14,277 nt of DNA, taken from Desulfobacula sp. (GTDB lineage: Bacteria > Desulfobacterota > Desulfobacteria > Desulfobacterales > Desulfobacteraceae). Both the position numbers and the translations under genes were made by a program. Position 1 is the first letter of the stretch. Each line of letters opens with the position of its first letter. Shown here piece after piece: positions 6,688 through 13,651 of the stretch. The notes under the pieces are model-generated. The model ran no database searches, was not told where the DNA came from, and saw only the letters and a list, made by a program, of their open reading frames with translations. The DNA lies in assembly GCA_023139225.1 (NCBI GenBank), contig JAGLNZ010000242.1, positions 1-14,277 on the forward strand. Direction: 5' to 3'.

Positions 6688-7443
6688 ATGCGTTTAATTT
6701 ATCTGTTAATATCGTTGTTGATGGCAATCCCGGCATGGGCGGGCTCTGATTTGACTATATATTCCGGAGCAGGGTTGATGAAGCCTATGGAAACACTAAG
6801 AATCAATTTTGAAAAAGAGCATGATATACAAATAAAGGTACATTATGGAGGATCAGGAGAAATTTTCGGAATGCTGGGCACAGGACAATGTTGTGATGTG
6901 TTTATCCCCGGTGCTGAAAAATACACCAATGATGCCAAGAAAAATGGCTGGGTCAAGCCGGGCACAGATCAGAAAGTTGTAAAACATATCCCGGTCATTG
7001 TGGTTCCCAAGGGGAATCCCGGCAATATCAAGAGTCTATCGGATCTTGCCAGAAAAGATGTTAAGATTGCCCTGGGTGATCCAAGAGCATGTGCAATTGG
7101 AAAACTTTCCAAAAAGCTTCTTCAAAAAAATAATCTTTATGAGGGTGTAAAAAAGCGGATAGTGGTTTCCGGACCTACGGTCAATCAATTGTTGATTTAT
7201 GTGGCAATGAATCGTGTCCAGGGTGCTATTATCTGGGAAGATGTTGTGGCCTGGGCAGAGGGTAAAGGCAAAGTGGAAGTCATTCGGATACCGGAAAACG
7301 AAAATATTATTAAAACCGTTCCCTGCTCTGTTACGACCTGCTCAAAGAATCCTGAACTTGCCCGGCAGTTTACCCAATATATTGCATCAGACCAGGCGAT
7401 TGAGATATGGGAGAAATGGGGATTTAAAAGATGCGCAAAATAG
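6688..7443 (+). CDS. modA: Molybdate/tungstate-type ABC transporter substrate-binding protein (ModA family)
   Basis: A periplasmic binding protein of 251 aa with a signal peptide (residues 1 to about 19, hydrophobic core LIYLLISLLMAIP, cut near AWAG). The mature part follows the ModA pattern. LTIYSGAGLMKPM (22-34) and HYGGSGEIF (52-60) carry the two oxyanion-binding serines (about S26 and S56). DVFIPGAEKY (70-79), KIALGDPRACAIG (126-138), GPTVNQLLIYVAMN (162-175), IIWED (181-185) and ELARQFTQYIASDQAIEIWEKWGF follow. Tryptophan (W183) occupies the place where E. coli ModA has its ligand tyrosine region. Six cysteines (68, 69, 135, 213, 218, 249) are unusual. GGAGGT seven bases before the ATG supports the start. 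It is first in a tight three-gene operon. Molybdate is likely, but tungstate or another oxyanion cannot be excluded. Confidence 0.83.
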   Translation: MRLIYLLISLLMAIPAWAGSDLTIYSGAGLMKPMETLRINFEKEHDIQIKVHYGGSGEIFGMLGTGQCCDVFIPGAEKYTNDAKKNGWVKPGTDQKVVKHIPVIVVPKGNPGNIKSLSDLARKDVKIALGDPRACAIGKLSKKLLQKNNLYEGVKKRIVVSGPTVNQLLIYVAMNRVQGAIIWEDVVAWAEGKGKVEVIRIPENENIIKTVPCSVTTCSKNPELARQFTQYIASDQAIEIWEKWGFKRCAK

Positions 7444-8213
7444 GCTGGTTCGAGGCTGTTCTGATTGTGCTCCCCATTTTTTTGACAGGAGCATTACTGG
7501 CAGCTATCATCTCTTTGTTTTTAGTACCAACCCTTGCTGAAATATGGGAGTCATTATTGAGTGAAGAAATGCTTTTTTCACTTAAACTGACGATGTGGAC
7601 CAGTTCTTTGTCCACTGCCCTTGTTTTCATGGTCGCAGTTCCCACCGGTTATTCTTTGTCACGAATTAATTTTTGGGGGAAGAGTATGGTAAAGGCCATT
7701 ATCGACCTTCCCATTGCATTTCCTGAATTGGTTTTAGGGTTATGCCTGCTGCTGCTGTTCGGCAATCCTGTTCTGCAAAATTTTTTTGGAAGGCTGGGGT
7801 TTGATTTTGTGTTTACCAAACAGGGCATTGTTCTTGCCCAGTTCTTTACGGCGCTTCCCTATGCGGTCAGAATCATAAAATCAACCTTTGATTATATTCC
7901 TCCCCGCCTGGAATTTGTTTCAAGGAGCCTGGGATATTCCATGTTTGAAACATTTTTAAAGGTTTCCCTTCCTTTGGCCAAGAGTGGTTTGCTGGCGGCA
8001 ACCATCATTGCATTTGCCCGGAGTATCGGAACCTTTGGAACGGTTCTGATCCTTGCCGGCGGGTCATACATGCAAACCGAGATTCTCCCCATCACCCTGT
8101 ATCTGAATATTTCTTACGGCAATATGCCCATGGCCATTACTTCGGGTATTATTCTTGTTATTGTGTCTTTTATTGCCATTTTAATATTTGAAAAATCAGA
8201 GGCAAGCATATGA
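7431..8213 (+). CDS. modB: Molybdate-type ABC transporter permease (ModB family)
   Basis: A 260-aa inner-membrane permease with about six hydrophobic helices, starting with one at about 9-32. The cytoplasmic coupling loop that docks on the ATPase (EAA motif) lies at about 161-181, EFVSRSLGYSMFETFLKVSLP, followed by FARSIGTFGTVLILAGG (195-211), typical of ModB/CysT-type permeases. The ATG lies inside the modA coding region, overlapping its end by 13 bases, with GGGGAT a few bases upstream. The stop overlaps the modC start (ATGA). The tight overlaps point to one transcript and a fixed subunit ratio. Substrate identity follows from ModA. Confidence 0.87.
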   Translation: MRKIGWFEAVLIVLPIFLTGALLAAIISLFLVPTLAEIWESLLSEEMLFSLKLTMWTSSLSTALVFMVAVPTGYSLSRINFWGKSMVKAIIDLPIAFPELVLGLCLLLLFGNPVLQNFFGRLGFDFVFTKQGIVLAQFFTALPYAVRIIKSTFDYIPPRLEFVSRSLGYSMFETFLKVSLPLAKSGLLAATIIAFARSIGTFGTVLILAGGSYMQTEILPITLYLNISYGNMPMAITSGIILVIVSFIAILIFEKSEASI

Positions 8214-9268
8214 GTTATTTAAGTGTTGAAAATTTGAGCATAAATTTAGGCGAATTTGCATTAAAATCGCTTAATCTGGAACTGGATCAAGGAGATTATG
8301 CAACCATTATAGGTCCCACAGGCTCAGGGAAAAGTATTCTGCTTGAATGCATTATCGGATTTTTTACACCGGAAAAAGGAAGTATTATTTTGGAAGGCAG
8401 GGATATTGTTAATGATTTGCCTGAAAAAAGAGGGATAGGCATCGTGTACCAGGATTATGCCCTTCTTCCCCATTTAACGGTTTTTCAAAATATTGCCTAC
8501 GGGTTAAGAAAAATTAAAAAAAATATTATCAAAGGAAAAGTTGAAGATATTGCTGCAAGTTTGAAGATTGAGCATCTGTTGAATCGGAAACCGGGCACTC
8601 TTTCGGGAGGAGAACAGCAGCGCACAGCCCTTGCACGTTCTTTAGTCGTCAACCCACGGCTGTTGCTCATGGATGAGCCGTTTTCAGCTCTTGATCCCGG
8701 AACAAGAAAAGAAATTCGCCAGCTTCTTTGTGATGTGATTGATAAAAAATGTACCACGGTTATCCATGTGACCCATGATATGAAGGATTTATGGGCACTG
8801 GCTGATAAAGCTGCAATTTTGCGCCAGGGAAAAATCATTCAATGCGGAGCTGTCAGGGATGTTTTTGAACGGCCCGTTAATAAATTTGTTGCCGATTTTG
8901 TGGGAGCATCATTCTGGGAAGCAAGTGTTGATGCTAAGAGCAACGGCATCACCAATCTTAAACTTGGCGATTTCAACATTTTTTCTAAGGATAATGCTGC
9001 ACAAGGAGAAATAGTTAAAGTGGCTGTCCGGCCAGAGGAAATTTTGCTGTATAATGCTCCTCCGGATAATCTGAACGGAGACAATCTGTTTAAAACCAGG
9101 GTGGAAAAAATTAAGTGCGAAGGGGATGTCTGGGCTGTCAGCGTTAAAATCGGGGACACAAAACTTTTGGTCAACTCAACACGAAATATGATGTCCGGGC
9201 TTTATCCAAAACCTGGAGACACCCTTTATGCCAGGATAGACACTGATCACGTCAGGATTGTCCGATAG
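8210..9268 (+). CDS. modC: Molybdate-type ABC transporter ATP-binding protein (ModC family)
   Basis: The ATPase that powers uptake, 352 aa. Motifs are Walker A GPTGSGKS (35-42), Q-loop Q81 in VYQDYALLPHL, ABC signature LSGGEQQ (131-137), Walker B LLLMDEP (151-157) followed by the D-loop SALD, and H-loop H189 in HVTHD. After about residue 235 there is a C-terminal regulatory region with VAVRPEEILLY (271-281), a TOBE-like domain as in CysA/PotA/ModC proteins. In ModC such domains can bind oxyanion, but that is not shown here. The start shares ATGA with the modB stop. No regulator of the ModE type is encoded in the window. Confidence 0.88.
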   Translation: MSYLSVENLSINLGEFALKSLNLELDQGDYATIIGPTGSGKSILLECIIGFFTPEKGSIILEGRDIVNDLPEKRGIGIVYQDYALLPHLTVFQNIAYGLRKIKKNIIKGKVEDIAASLKIEHLLNRKPGTLSGGEQQRTALARSLVVNPRLLLMDEPFSALDPGTRKEIRQLLCDVIDKKCTTVIHVTHDMKDLWALADKAAILRQGKIIQCGAVRDVFERPVNKFVADFVGASFWEASVDAKSNGITNLKLGDFNIFSKDNAAQGEIVKVAVRPEEILLYNAPPDNLNGDNLFKTRVEKIKCEGDVWAVSVKIGDTKLLVNSTRNMMSGLYPKPGDTLYARIDTDHVRIVR

Positions 9269-9293
9269 GTGTGTCAAGTCAGACCCTGAAATC

Positions 9294-9335
9294 TTGATCT
9301 AAATCATGGATTTGTTCCAATGCATGTCCTATAGT
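9294..9335 (+). promoter_or_regulatory. FNR-type operator and promoter for the NapH-like gene
   Basis: TTGATctaaATCAT at 9294-9307 matches the FNR consensus TTGAT-N4-ATCAA at 9 of 10 positions. TATAGT at 9330-9335 matches 5 of 6 positions of a -10 box. The gap of 22 bases between the operator and the -10 puts the operator centre about 41.5 bases before the likely start site (near 9342), the geometry of an FNR-activated (class II) promoter. There is no good -35 box, as expected for an activated promoter. It lies in the 98-base gap between modC and the NapH-like gene. Confidence 0.65.
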
Positions 9336-9348
9336 TGAGTTGTATCTA

Positions 9349-9354
9349 AGGAGG
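9349..9354 (+). promoter_or_regulatory. Ribosome binding site deciding the start of the NapH-like gene
   Basis: AGGAGG lies 12 bases before the in-frame ATG at 9367. A longer frame from TTG at 9340 would include this site as coding sequence and would begin upstream of or at the predicted transcription start near 9342, so the ATG is preferred. The spacing is rather long. Confidence 0.55.
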
Positions 9355-9366
9355 GTATGGGTTGGA

Positions 9367-10434
9367 ATGTTTAAAATGGTTAAAGTAAATTTGAGTTCAC
9401 AGACAGTCAGAAGGGGGGTGCAGATCCTGTTTTTGATCATTGTCTGTTTTATCGGGTTCAGGTTCAGTCAGTTTGCAGGTGCGCTTGAAAAAGGAATGCT
9501 TCCCCTGGTTGACCGGCCGCCCGGTGTTGAGGTGTTTTTACCCATTGGTGCTTTGGTCAGCTTGAAGTATTTTGTTCTTACCGGAATCATCAATGAGGTT
9601 CATCCTTCCGGTCTTGTTCTTTTTCTCATCATTTGTGTGACAGCATTTATTGCCAAAAAAGGGTTCTGCTCCTGGGTCTGCCCATTTGGGTTGTTGTCGG
9701 AGTATCTGGTAAAAGTTCATTATCAGATCTTCAAACATGGGCTTTGCCTTCCGTTCTGGCTGGATAGGATACTTCGTACCGGTAAATATTTTCTTGCCGG
9801 TTTTTTTATCTGGACCATCTTTTTTAAGATGCCTTTGGAAGCTATTGAAAGATTTATTAACAGCCCGTACAATATTCTGTCTGATATAAAAATGTTTAAG
9901 TTTTTTACCCAAATTTCTATGACCGCCTTTCTGGTTATCCTGGGAATAATCCTGTTGTCTGTTTTCATCCGGAATTTCTGGTGCCGGTACCTGTGTCCTT
10001 ATGGAGCGGTTTTAGGTGTTTTAAGTCTTTTAAGCCTGGGCAGGATTAATTTTAACCCGTCCCATTGTTCGGATTGCAAGAAGTGTGAAAAAGTCTGTCC
10101 CGGACTGATTAACATCCGACAGGGAAAAAGTTTTTTTTCCCTTGAATGCAGTACATGTTTGCAATGTATAAATGTCTGTCCCGAAAAAGGTGCTCTTAAG
10201 TATTCATTTTTGAAAACCAGGTTCTCTATGGGAAGTATTGGTGTGGCCTTGAGCCTTTTGATTATATTTTTCGGCGGGATTGCCATGGCTAAGATGGCCG
10301 GGCATTGGGAGAACAAGATTTCAAAAAAAACCTATTTTTTTTATATGATGACCCAGGGAATGATGGATAAACCTGAGGAAAAAATGATTCAAATGATGGA
10401 AAAAATGCAGAAAAGGAGAACTCAGTCCCAATAA
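9367..10434 (+). CDS. NapH/NosR-like membrane polyferredoxin (4Fe-4S) protein
   Basis: An inner-membrane iron-sulfur protein of 355 aa from the ATG, related to the NapH/YccM/NosR C-terminal family, which passes electrons between quinol and other carriers. Hydrophobic helices lie at about 19-37, 79-96, 141-155, 181-201 and 289-311. Two CxxxCP motifs follow helices 2 and 4: FCSWVCPFG (C101, C105) and WCRYLCPYG (C206, C210). Two full CxxCxxCxxxCP ferredoxin motifs follow: C234, C237, C240, C244 and C261, C264, C267, C271. Positive residues near these motifs place them in the cytoplasm, so the tail after helix 5 is probably periplasmic. That tail is methionine-rich (8 Met in 34 residues). Its redox partner is not in the window. 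It is a single-gene unit behind an FNR-type promoter. Confidence 0.85.
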   Translation: MFKMVKVNLSSQTVRRGVQILFLIIVCFIGFRFSQFAGALEKGMLPLVDRPPGVEVFLPIGALVSLKYFVLTGIINEVHPSGLVLFLIICVTAFIAKKGFCSWVCPFGLLSEYLVKVHYQIFKHGLCLPFWLDRILRTGKYFLAGFFIWTIFFKMPLEAIERFINSPYNILSDIKMFKFFTQISMTAFLVILGIILLSVFIRNFWCRYLCPYGAVLGVLSLLSLGRINFNPSHCSDCKKCEKVCPGLINIRQGKSFFSLECSTCLQCINVCPEKGALKYSFLKTRFSMGSIGVALSLLIIFFGGIAMAKMAGHWENKISKKTYFFYMMTQGMMDKPEEKMIQMMEKMQKRRTQSQ

Positions 10435-10457
10435 TTTTTCAAGGAATTTTGTTTTTA

Positions 10458-10504
10458 TTGATTTAGATCAATTCATTCAAAGCATTTTTCTGTTAATTTA
10501 TAAT
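10458..10504 (+). promoter_or_regulatory. Perfect FNR-type operator and promoter for the small-protein operon
   Basis: TTGATttagATCAA at 10458-10471 is an exact match to the FNR consensus palindrome. A perfect -10 TATAAT lies at 10499-10504, 27 bases after the operator, which is five more than ideal for a class II site (centre near -46). An alternative -10, GTTAAT at 10492-10497, leaves 20 bases. The strong ribosome site AGGAGG (10522-10527) and the start of the 80-aa gene follow. The rest of the 101-base spacer shows nothing else. Confidence 0.6.
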
Positions 10505-10535
10505 TAAATAAATAAAAATACAGGAGGAATAAATC

Positions 10536-10778
10536 ATGCACAACGGATGTTCCGGTGCTTATGAATCAGGCAAACAAATCGTTGATAAAATCAGAATGAT
10601 GGGGTTTAATAAAAGTCCGATGACCACAAATCTTAAAATTGATTGCACTAATTGTGATACTATTTTCCAAATGGAATATATGGAGTCTCAATGCCCTTCC
10701 TGCGGGATGGTATATGGCGTCACCCCCTGTCATGCCCATAGCACACAATTTGTCAAGGCAGCAGGAGTAAAATACTGA
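10536..10778 (+). CDS. Small zinc-ribbon-like protein with two CxxC pairs
   Basis: An 80-aa protein with no signal peptide or membrane segment. It has C5 in the N-terminal MHNGCSGAYESGKQIVDKI segment, then CTNC (37, 40) and CPSC (53, 56), spaced like a small zinc ribbon, and a further C65 in TPCHAH. These could bind zinc or an iron-sulfur centre. I do not recognise a named family; my impression that relatives occur in other strict anaerobes is from memory. The start is well supported by AGGAGG eight bases upstream, and the gene is the first after a perfect FNR-type operator. The following gene starts one base after its stop, so the two are probably translated together. Confidence 0.75.
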   Translation: MHNGCSGAYESGKQIVDKIRMMGFNKSPMTTNLKIDCTNCDTIFQMEYMESQCPSCGMVYGVTPCHAHSTQFVKAAGVKY

Positions 10779-10779
10779 T

Positions 10780-10959
10780 ATGCAAAATACAATTGATGAT
10801 ATAAAAAAAAGAATAAAGGAACTTGAGATCCTGATCAGGGATACAAAATCACGTCTTCCGGCCCACTCTACCAAACCCCCGGTCATGATGGACCTTCTTG
10901 AATATGAAGATGAATACGATGCATTGCAGGAAAAGCTCAATAAATTAAAAAACAAGTGA
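10780..10959 (+). CDS. Small charged helical protein of 59 aa
   Basis: Starts with ATG one base after the stop of the 80-aa gene and ends with TGA at 10957-10959. The sequence begins MQNTIDDIKKRIKELEILI, then RLPAHSTKPPVMMDLLEYED, then EYDALQEKLNKLKNK. Two charged heptad-like helices flank a proline-containing LPAHSTKPP linker, suggesting a helical hairpin or coiled-coil adaptor. GGAG at 10764-10767 is a possible ribosome site 12 bases upstream. From memory, the LPxHSxxPxMMxxLxELE pattern occurs in small uncharacterised proteins of Desulfobacterota. I cannot confirm that here. Function unknown; it sits between the CxxC protein and the DUF3786 gene. A long open frame on the opposite strand is judged a shadow. 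Confidence 0.7.
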   Translation: MQNTIDDIKKRIKELEILIRDTKSRLPAHSTKPPVMMDLLEYEDEYDALQEKLNKLKNK

Positions 10960-10966
10960 TTTTAAC

Positions 10967-11575
10967 ATGGAAGATTCAAAGATATTTGATAAAAAATATA
11001 ATGAATACCTGTCCTTAATCAAGGGTTTTGATTTTTTAAAAAAGGCAGAGATCCTGGGAATTCAAAAAAGGAACAAATTATTTATTTTTGAATTTTTCAA
11101 CCGGCAGATTGCATTTGACCTGAACGATTTTACGGATATTGCAGGAGACAAGGTTACTTTTGCCGTTAAGGTGGTCCTTTGCAAATATTTATTAATGTGC
11201 CCGGAAACAATATCAAAAAGCGCAAACAGGCTGGTTACATTCAGGGAGTTTGCAAATGCAGGTCCATTATTCTCAAGTTTCACCGCAAATACAAATAAGA
11301 TAATTGAAACCACTTTTTCAGGGCAGCTTGAAAAGCTTAAAACACGATGCCTGAAATTGGGGGGAACTATAATGGAAAATAAATCCTATGATCTGAGTGT
11401 CAGGTTCCGGGCGCTTCACAGGATACCGATTATTCTTAATTTCAATGACAAAGATGAACTCATGCCTGCAACGGCAGCATTCCTTTACCATGATAATGCC
11501 CAAAATTATCTTGACCTTCAATGCTTGACCATTACCTGTACCTATCTTACAGGTCAGCTTATTCAAAGCAAATAA
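10967..11575 (+). CDS. DUF3786-family protein
   Basis: A 202-aa predicted cytoplasmic protein matching the DUF3786 pattern as I know it: an N-terminal FEFFNRQIAFDL strand pair (40-52), VLCKYLL (70-76), TFREFANAGPLFSSF (91-105), RIPIILNFNDKDEL (152-165) and AAFLYHDNAQNYLDL (170-184). The family is found mainly in anaerobes, often near corrinoid or iron-sulfur genes, and its function is unknown. It starts seven bases after the 59-aa gene and has only a weak ribosome site, which fits co-translation in the same operon under the FNR-type promoter. The usual D/E-rich motif before the C-terminal half is here NDKDEL. Confidence 0.72.
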   Translation: MEDSKIFDKKYNEYLSLIKGFDFLKKAEILGIQKRNKLFIFEFFNRQIAFDLNDFTDIAGDKVTFAVKVVLCKYLLMCPETISKSANRLVTFREFANAGPLFSSFTANTNKIIETTFSGQLEKLKTRCLKLGGTIMENKSYDLSVRFRALHRIPIILNFNDKDELMPATAAFLYHDNAQNYLDLQCLTITCTYLTGQLIQSK

Positions 11576-11598
11576 AAAGACTCATTTTTACCGATGTA

Positions 11599-11621
11599 GG
11601 ATTTACTATGGACTTAAATCC
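11599..11621. repeat. Inverted repeat upstream of the Na+/phosphate cotransporter
   Basis: GGATTTA (11599-11605) and TAAATCC (11615-11621) are perfect complements around a nine-base loop, in the 109-base gap between the DUF3786 gene and the cotransporter. A T-rich stretch (CATTTTGGTTTT) follows, so it may act as a weak terminator for the upstream operon, or as an operator for the next gene. The stem is too AT-rich to be sure. Confidence 0.35.
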
Positions 11622-11672
11622 ATTTTGGTTTTAATACTGTCTAAGTGAACAAACAGCATTTTTTCTTATGAC

Positions 11673-11677
11673 AGGAG
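11673..11677 (+). promoter_or_regulatory. Ribosome binding site supporting the TTG start of the cotransporter
   Basis: AGGAG lies seven bases before the TTG at 11685. The nearby ATG (11668) and GTG (11677) are out of frame, so TTG is the only start that fits this site. Confidence 0.6.
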
Positions 11678-11684
11678 TGTTACC

Positions 11685-13583
11685 TTGGAGAGAAAAGAAA
11701 TAATTTCTGCAAAATTTATTGTTAAAGTATTTGCCGGGATATCATTGTTGTGGTTTTTGCCATCGGCCCTTGCACTAGCTCAAACTGCCGGGTCACAGGA
11801 TATTTCGTGGAAACAGATTTTTATTGGCATCGCAGGCGGCCTTGCTTTTTTCCTGTATGGTATGGATAAGATGAGCAATGGCATGAAAACTACTGCCGGT
11901 AATAAAATGCGTTCCATTCTTGCCTCTCTGACCAAAAATCGTGTAATTGCATTGATAGTAGGTGCTTTTGTCACCATGGTAATCCAGTCAAGCAGCGCCA
12001 CAACCGTGATGCTTGTCAGCTTTGTCCAGGCAGGACTTTTAAATTTTGTCCAGTCCATGGGCGTTATATTGGGCGCAGATATCGGTACCACGATCACCGC
12101 CCAGATGATTGCATTCAAACTTACAGATTATGCACTTCTTATGGTGGCCATTGGTTTTCTTTCAAAAATGTTCGGTAAAACAGAGAAAATAAAAGCCGTC
12201 GGGGATATTGTTCTGGGATTTGGAATTCTTTTTTTTGGTATGAAGCTGATGAGTGATGCCATGAACCCTCTGAGAACTTATCCTGTTTTTATCAACCTGA
12301 TGAAGGATTTGGAGAATCCTTTTATGGGTATTTTGGTCGGTGCCGCCTTTACTGCAGTTGTTCAGAGCAGCAGCGCCACAACCGGTGTGCTCATTGTTCT
12401 GGCACAGCAGGGTCTTATTTCCCTGGAAGCGGGCATTCCGGTTATTTTTGGTGCAAATATCGGCACCTGCGTTACAGCAGCCCTTGCAGGAATCGGGGCT
12501 TCAAGAGAAGCAAAACGGGTCGCCCTTGCCCATGTCATGTTCAAGGTCGCCGGGGTGTGTCTGTTTATTTTCTGGATTCCCCAGTTTGCCGGTATCATAA
12601 AGGCTTTAGCTCAAAATTTTGGTTCGGGAACTGCAAGGCAGCTTGCCAATGCCCATACGATATTCAATGTGAGTCTGGGACTGTTTTTTCTACCGTTTAT
12701 CCATATTTTTGCAAAAATTGTTTATATTATTTTACCTGAAAAAGAAAAACCCAAAAGTCATGAAATCGTCACACAATATATCGAAGAGTCCATGTTGGAT
12801 ACGCCGTCCCTTGCAATTGACCTGGCCCGGGCGGAAATGTCCCGCATGGCAAAGCTTTTAGGCAGAATGCTCAATGCAATCATCATCCCTTTTCTATCGG
12901 ATGAGGATCATATATCCAAAGAGGCGGGAAAAGGTGCTGATGCACAGCTTCTGGTCAGGGAAATCCCCAAAAGAGATGAAATATTTCCGGACCTGACGCT
13001 TCTTGAGGGCCTTCATCTGCGTGAAGCTAAAATTGATTTTTTAGAAGAAAAAATAAGTGCCTATCTTACAAATATCGCCCGGGGTAATATTACCGAGGAA
13101 CAGGCCGCAGAGGTTTTCGGAATGGTTTCCATTGTAAAAGATATGGAAAGCATGGGGGATATCATTCACAGAAATATGATTCCCTTGATTGCCAAGAAAA
13201 AAAAGCTTCATTATGATTTTTCCACAGCAGGGAAAGAAGAACTGCTCATTTATCACAGCAAGGTAACAAAACAGATTAATCTTCTCAGGGAAGCATTCCA
13301 TGAGACAGACCCAGAAATTGCCTATCAAATTATGAAAAAAGAAAGAAAATATCTTGATCTGGAATCAAAATACAGGGCAAGGCATCTTAAGCGGATTATT
13401 CTAAAAAAAGAGGATTCTGTTGAAACCACTGAAATCCATATGGAATTAATGGATCTTATGAAGCAGATTGTATTGTATTCTGCCAATATTGCCCAGACCT
13501 ATATCGGGACCACCCCCCAGATAGGGGTTGAGCATGCGCATGTCGATGAGATTGAAGAAGACTCAGATTGTGTCAATGCCTGA
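11685..13583 (+). CDS. Na+/phosphate cotransporter family protein with PhoU-like tail
   Basis: An inner-membrane transporter of 632 aa. It has an N-terminal signal-like hydrophobic stretch (about 11-33, LPSALALAQ) and a membrane domain (about 43-350) made of two inverted halves. Each half bears the Na_Pi_cotrans signature: QSSSATTVMLVSFVQAGLL (101-119) with GADIGTT (130-136), and QSSSATTGVLIVLAQQGLI (227-245) with GANIGT (256-261). The C-terminal cytoplasmic region (about 365-610) is helical and PhoU-like. It probably imports phosphate with sodium, with the PhoU-like part as a regulator. The start is a TTG with a well-placed AGGAG. No Pho box was recognised upstream. A following MATE gene begins 68 bases on and may or may not be cotranscribed. 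Confidence 0.88.
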   Translation: MERKEIISAKFIVKVFAGISLLWFLPSALALAQTAGSQDISWKQIFIGIAGGLAFFLYGMDKMSNGMKTTAGNKMRSILASLTKNRVIALIVGAFVTMVIQSSSATTVMLVSFVQAGLLNFVQSMGVILGADIGTTITAQMIAFKLTDYALLMVAIGFLSKMFGKTEKIKAVGDIVLGFGILFFGMKLMSDAMNPLRTYPVFINLMKDLENPFMGILVGAAFTAVVQSSSATTGVLIVLAQQGLISLEAGIPVIFGANIGTCVTAALAGIGASREAKRVALAHVMFKVAGVCLFIFWIPQFAGIIKALAQNFGSGTARQLANAHTIFNVSLGLFFLPFIHIFAKIVYIILPEKEKPKSHEIVTQYIEESMLDTPSLAIDLARAEMSRMAKLLGRMLNAIIIPFLSDEDHISKEAGKGADAQLLVREIPKRDEIFPDLTLLEGLHLREAKIDFLEEKISAYLTNIARGNITEEQAAEVFGMVSIVKDMESMGDIIHRNMIPLIAKKKKLHYDFSTAGKEELLIYHSKVTKQINLLREAFHETDPEIAYQIMKKERKYLDLESKYRARHLKRIILKKEDSVETTEIHMELMDLMKQIVLYSANIAQTYIGTTPQIGVEHAHVDEIEEDSDCVNA

Positions 13584-13651
13584 CCTGATTTTATCCCGTA
13601 CGGCCTTAAAAAAATGGAGCTGCGAATCTTGTGCGCTTCTGGAAAAAATGA

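Noticed and set aside
9340..9366. Extension of the NapH-like gene to a TTG start
   Set aside because: It would place the AGGAGG ribosome site inside the coding region, and the TTG lies upstream of or at the predicted transcription start.
10566..10955. A 129-codon open frame on the minus strand across the small-protein genes
   Set aside because: It overlaps two plus-strand genes that have a strong AGGAGG site, CxxC pairs and tight spacing. Its own translation is low-complexity, serine- and phenylalanine-rich, and has no supported start.
11986..12385. DNA repeat around two QSSSATT-coding segments
   Set aside because: The similarity reflects the known internal duplication of the Na+/phosphate cotransporter family and not a mobile or structural repeat.
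13584..13651. Intrinsic terminator between the cotransporter and the MATE gene
   Set aside because: The CCGTACGG palindrome is followed by an A-run on the plus strand, not a T-run, so a terminator is not supported.
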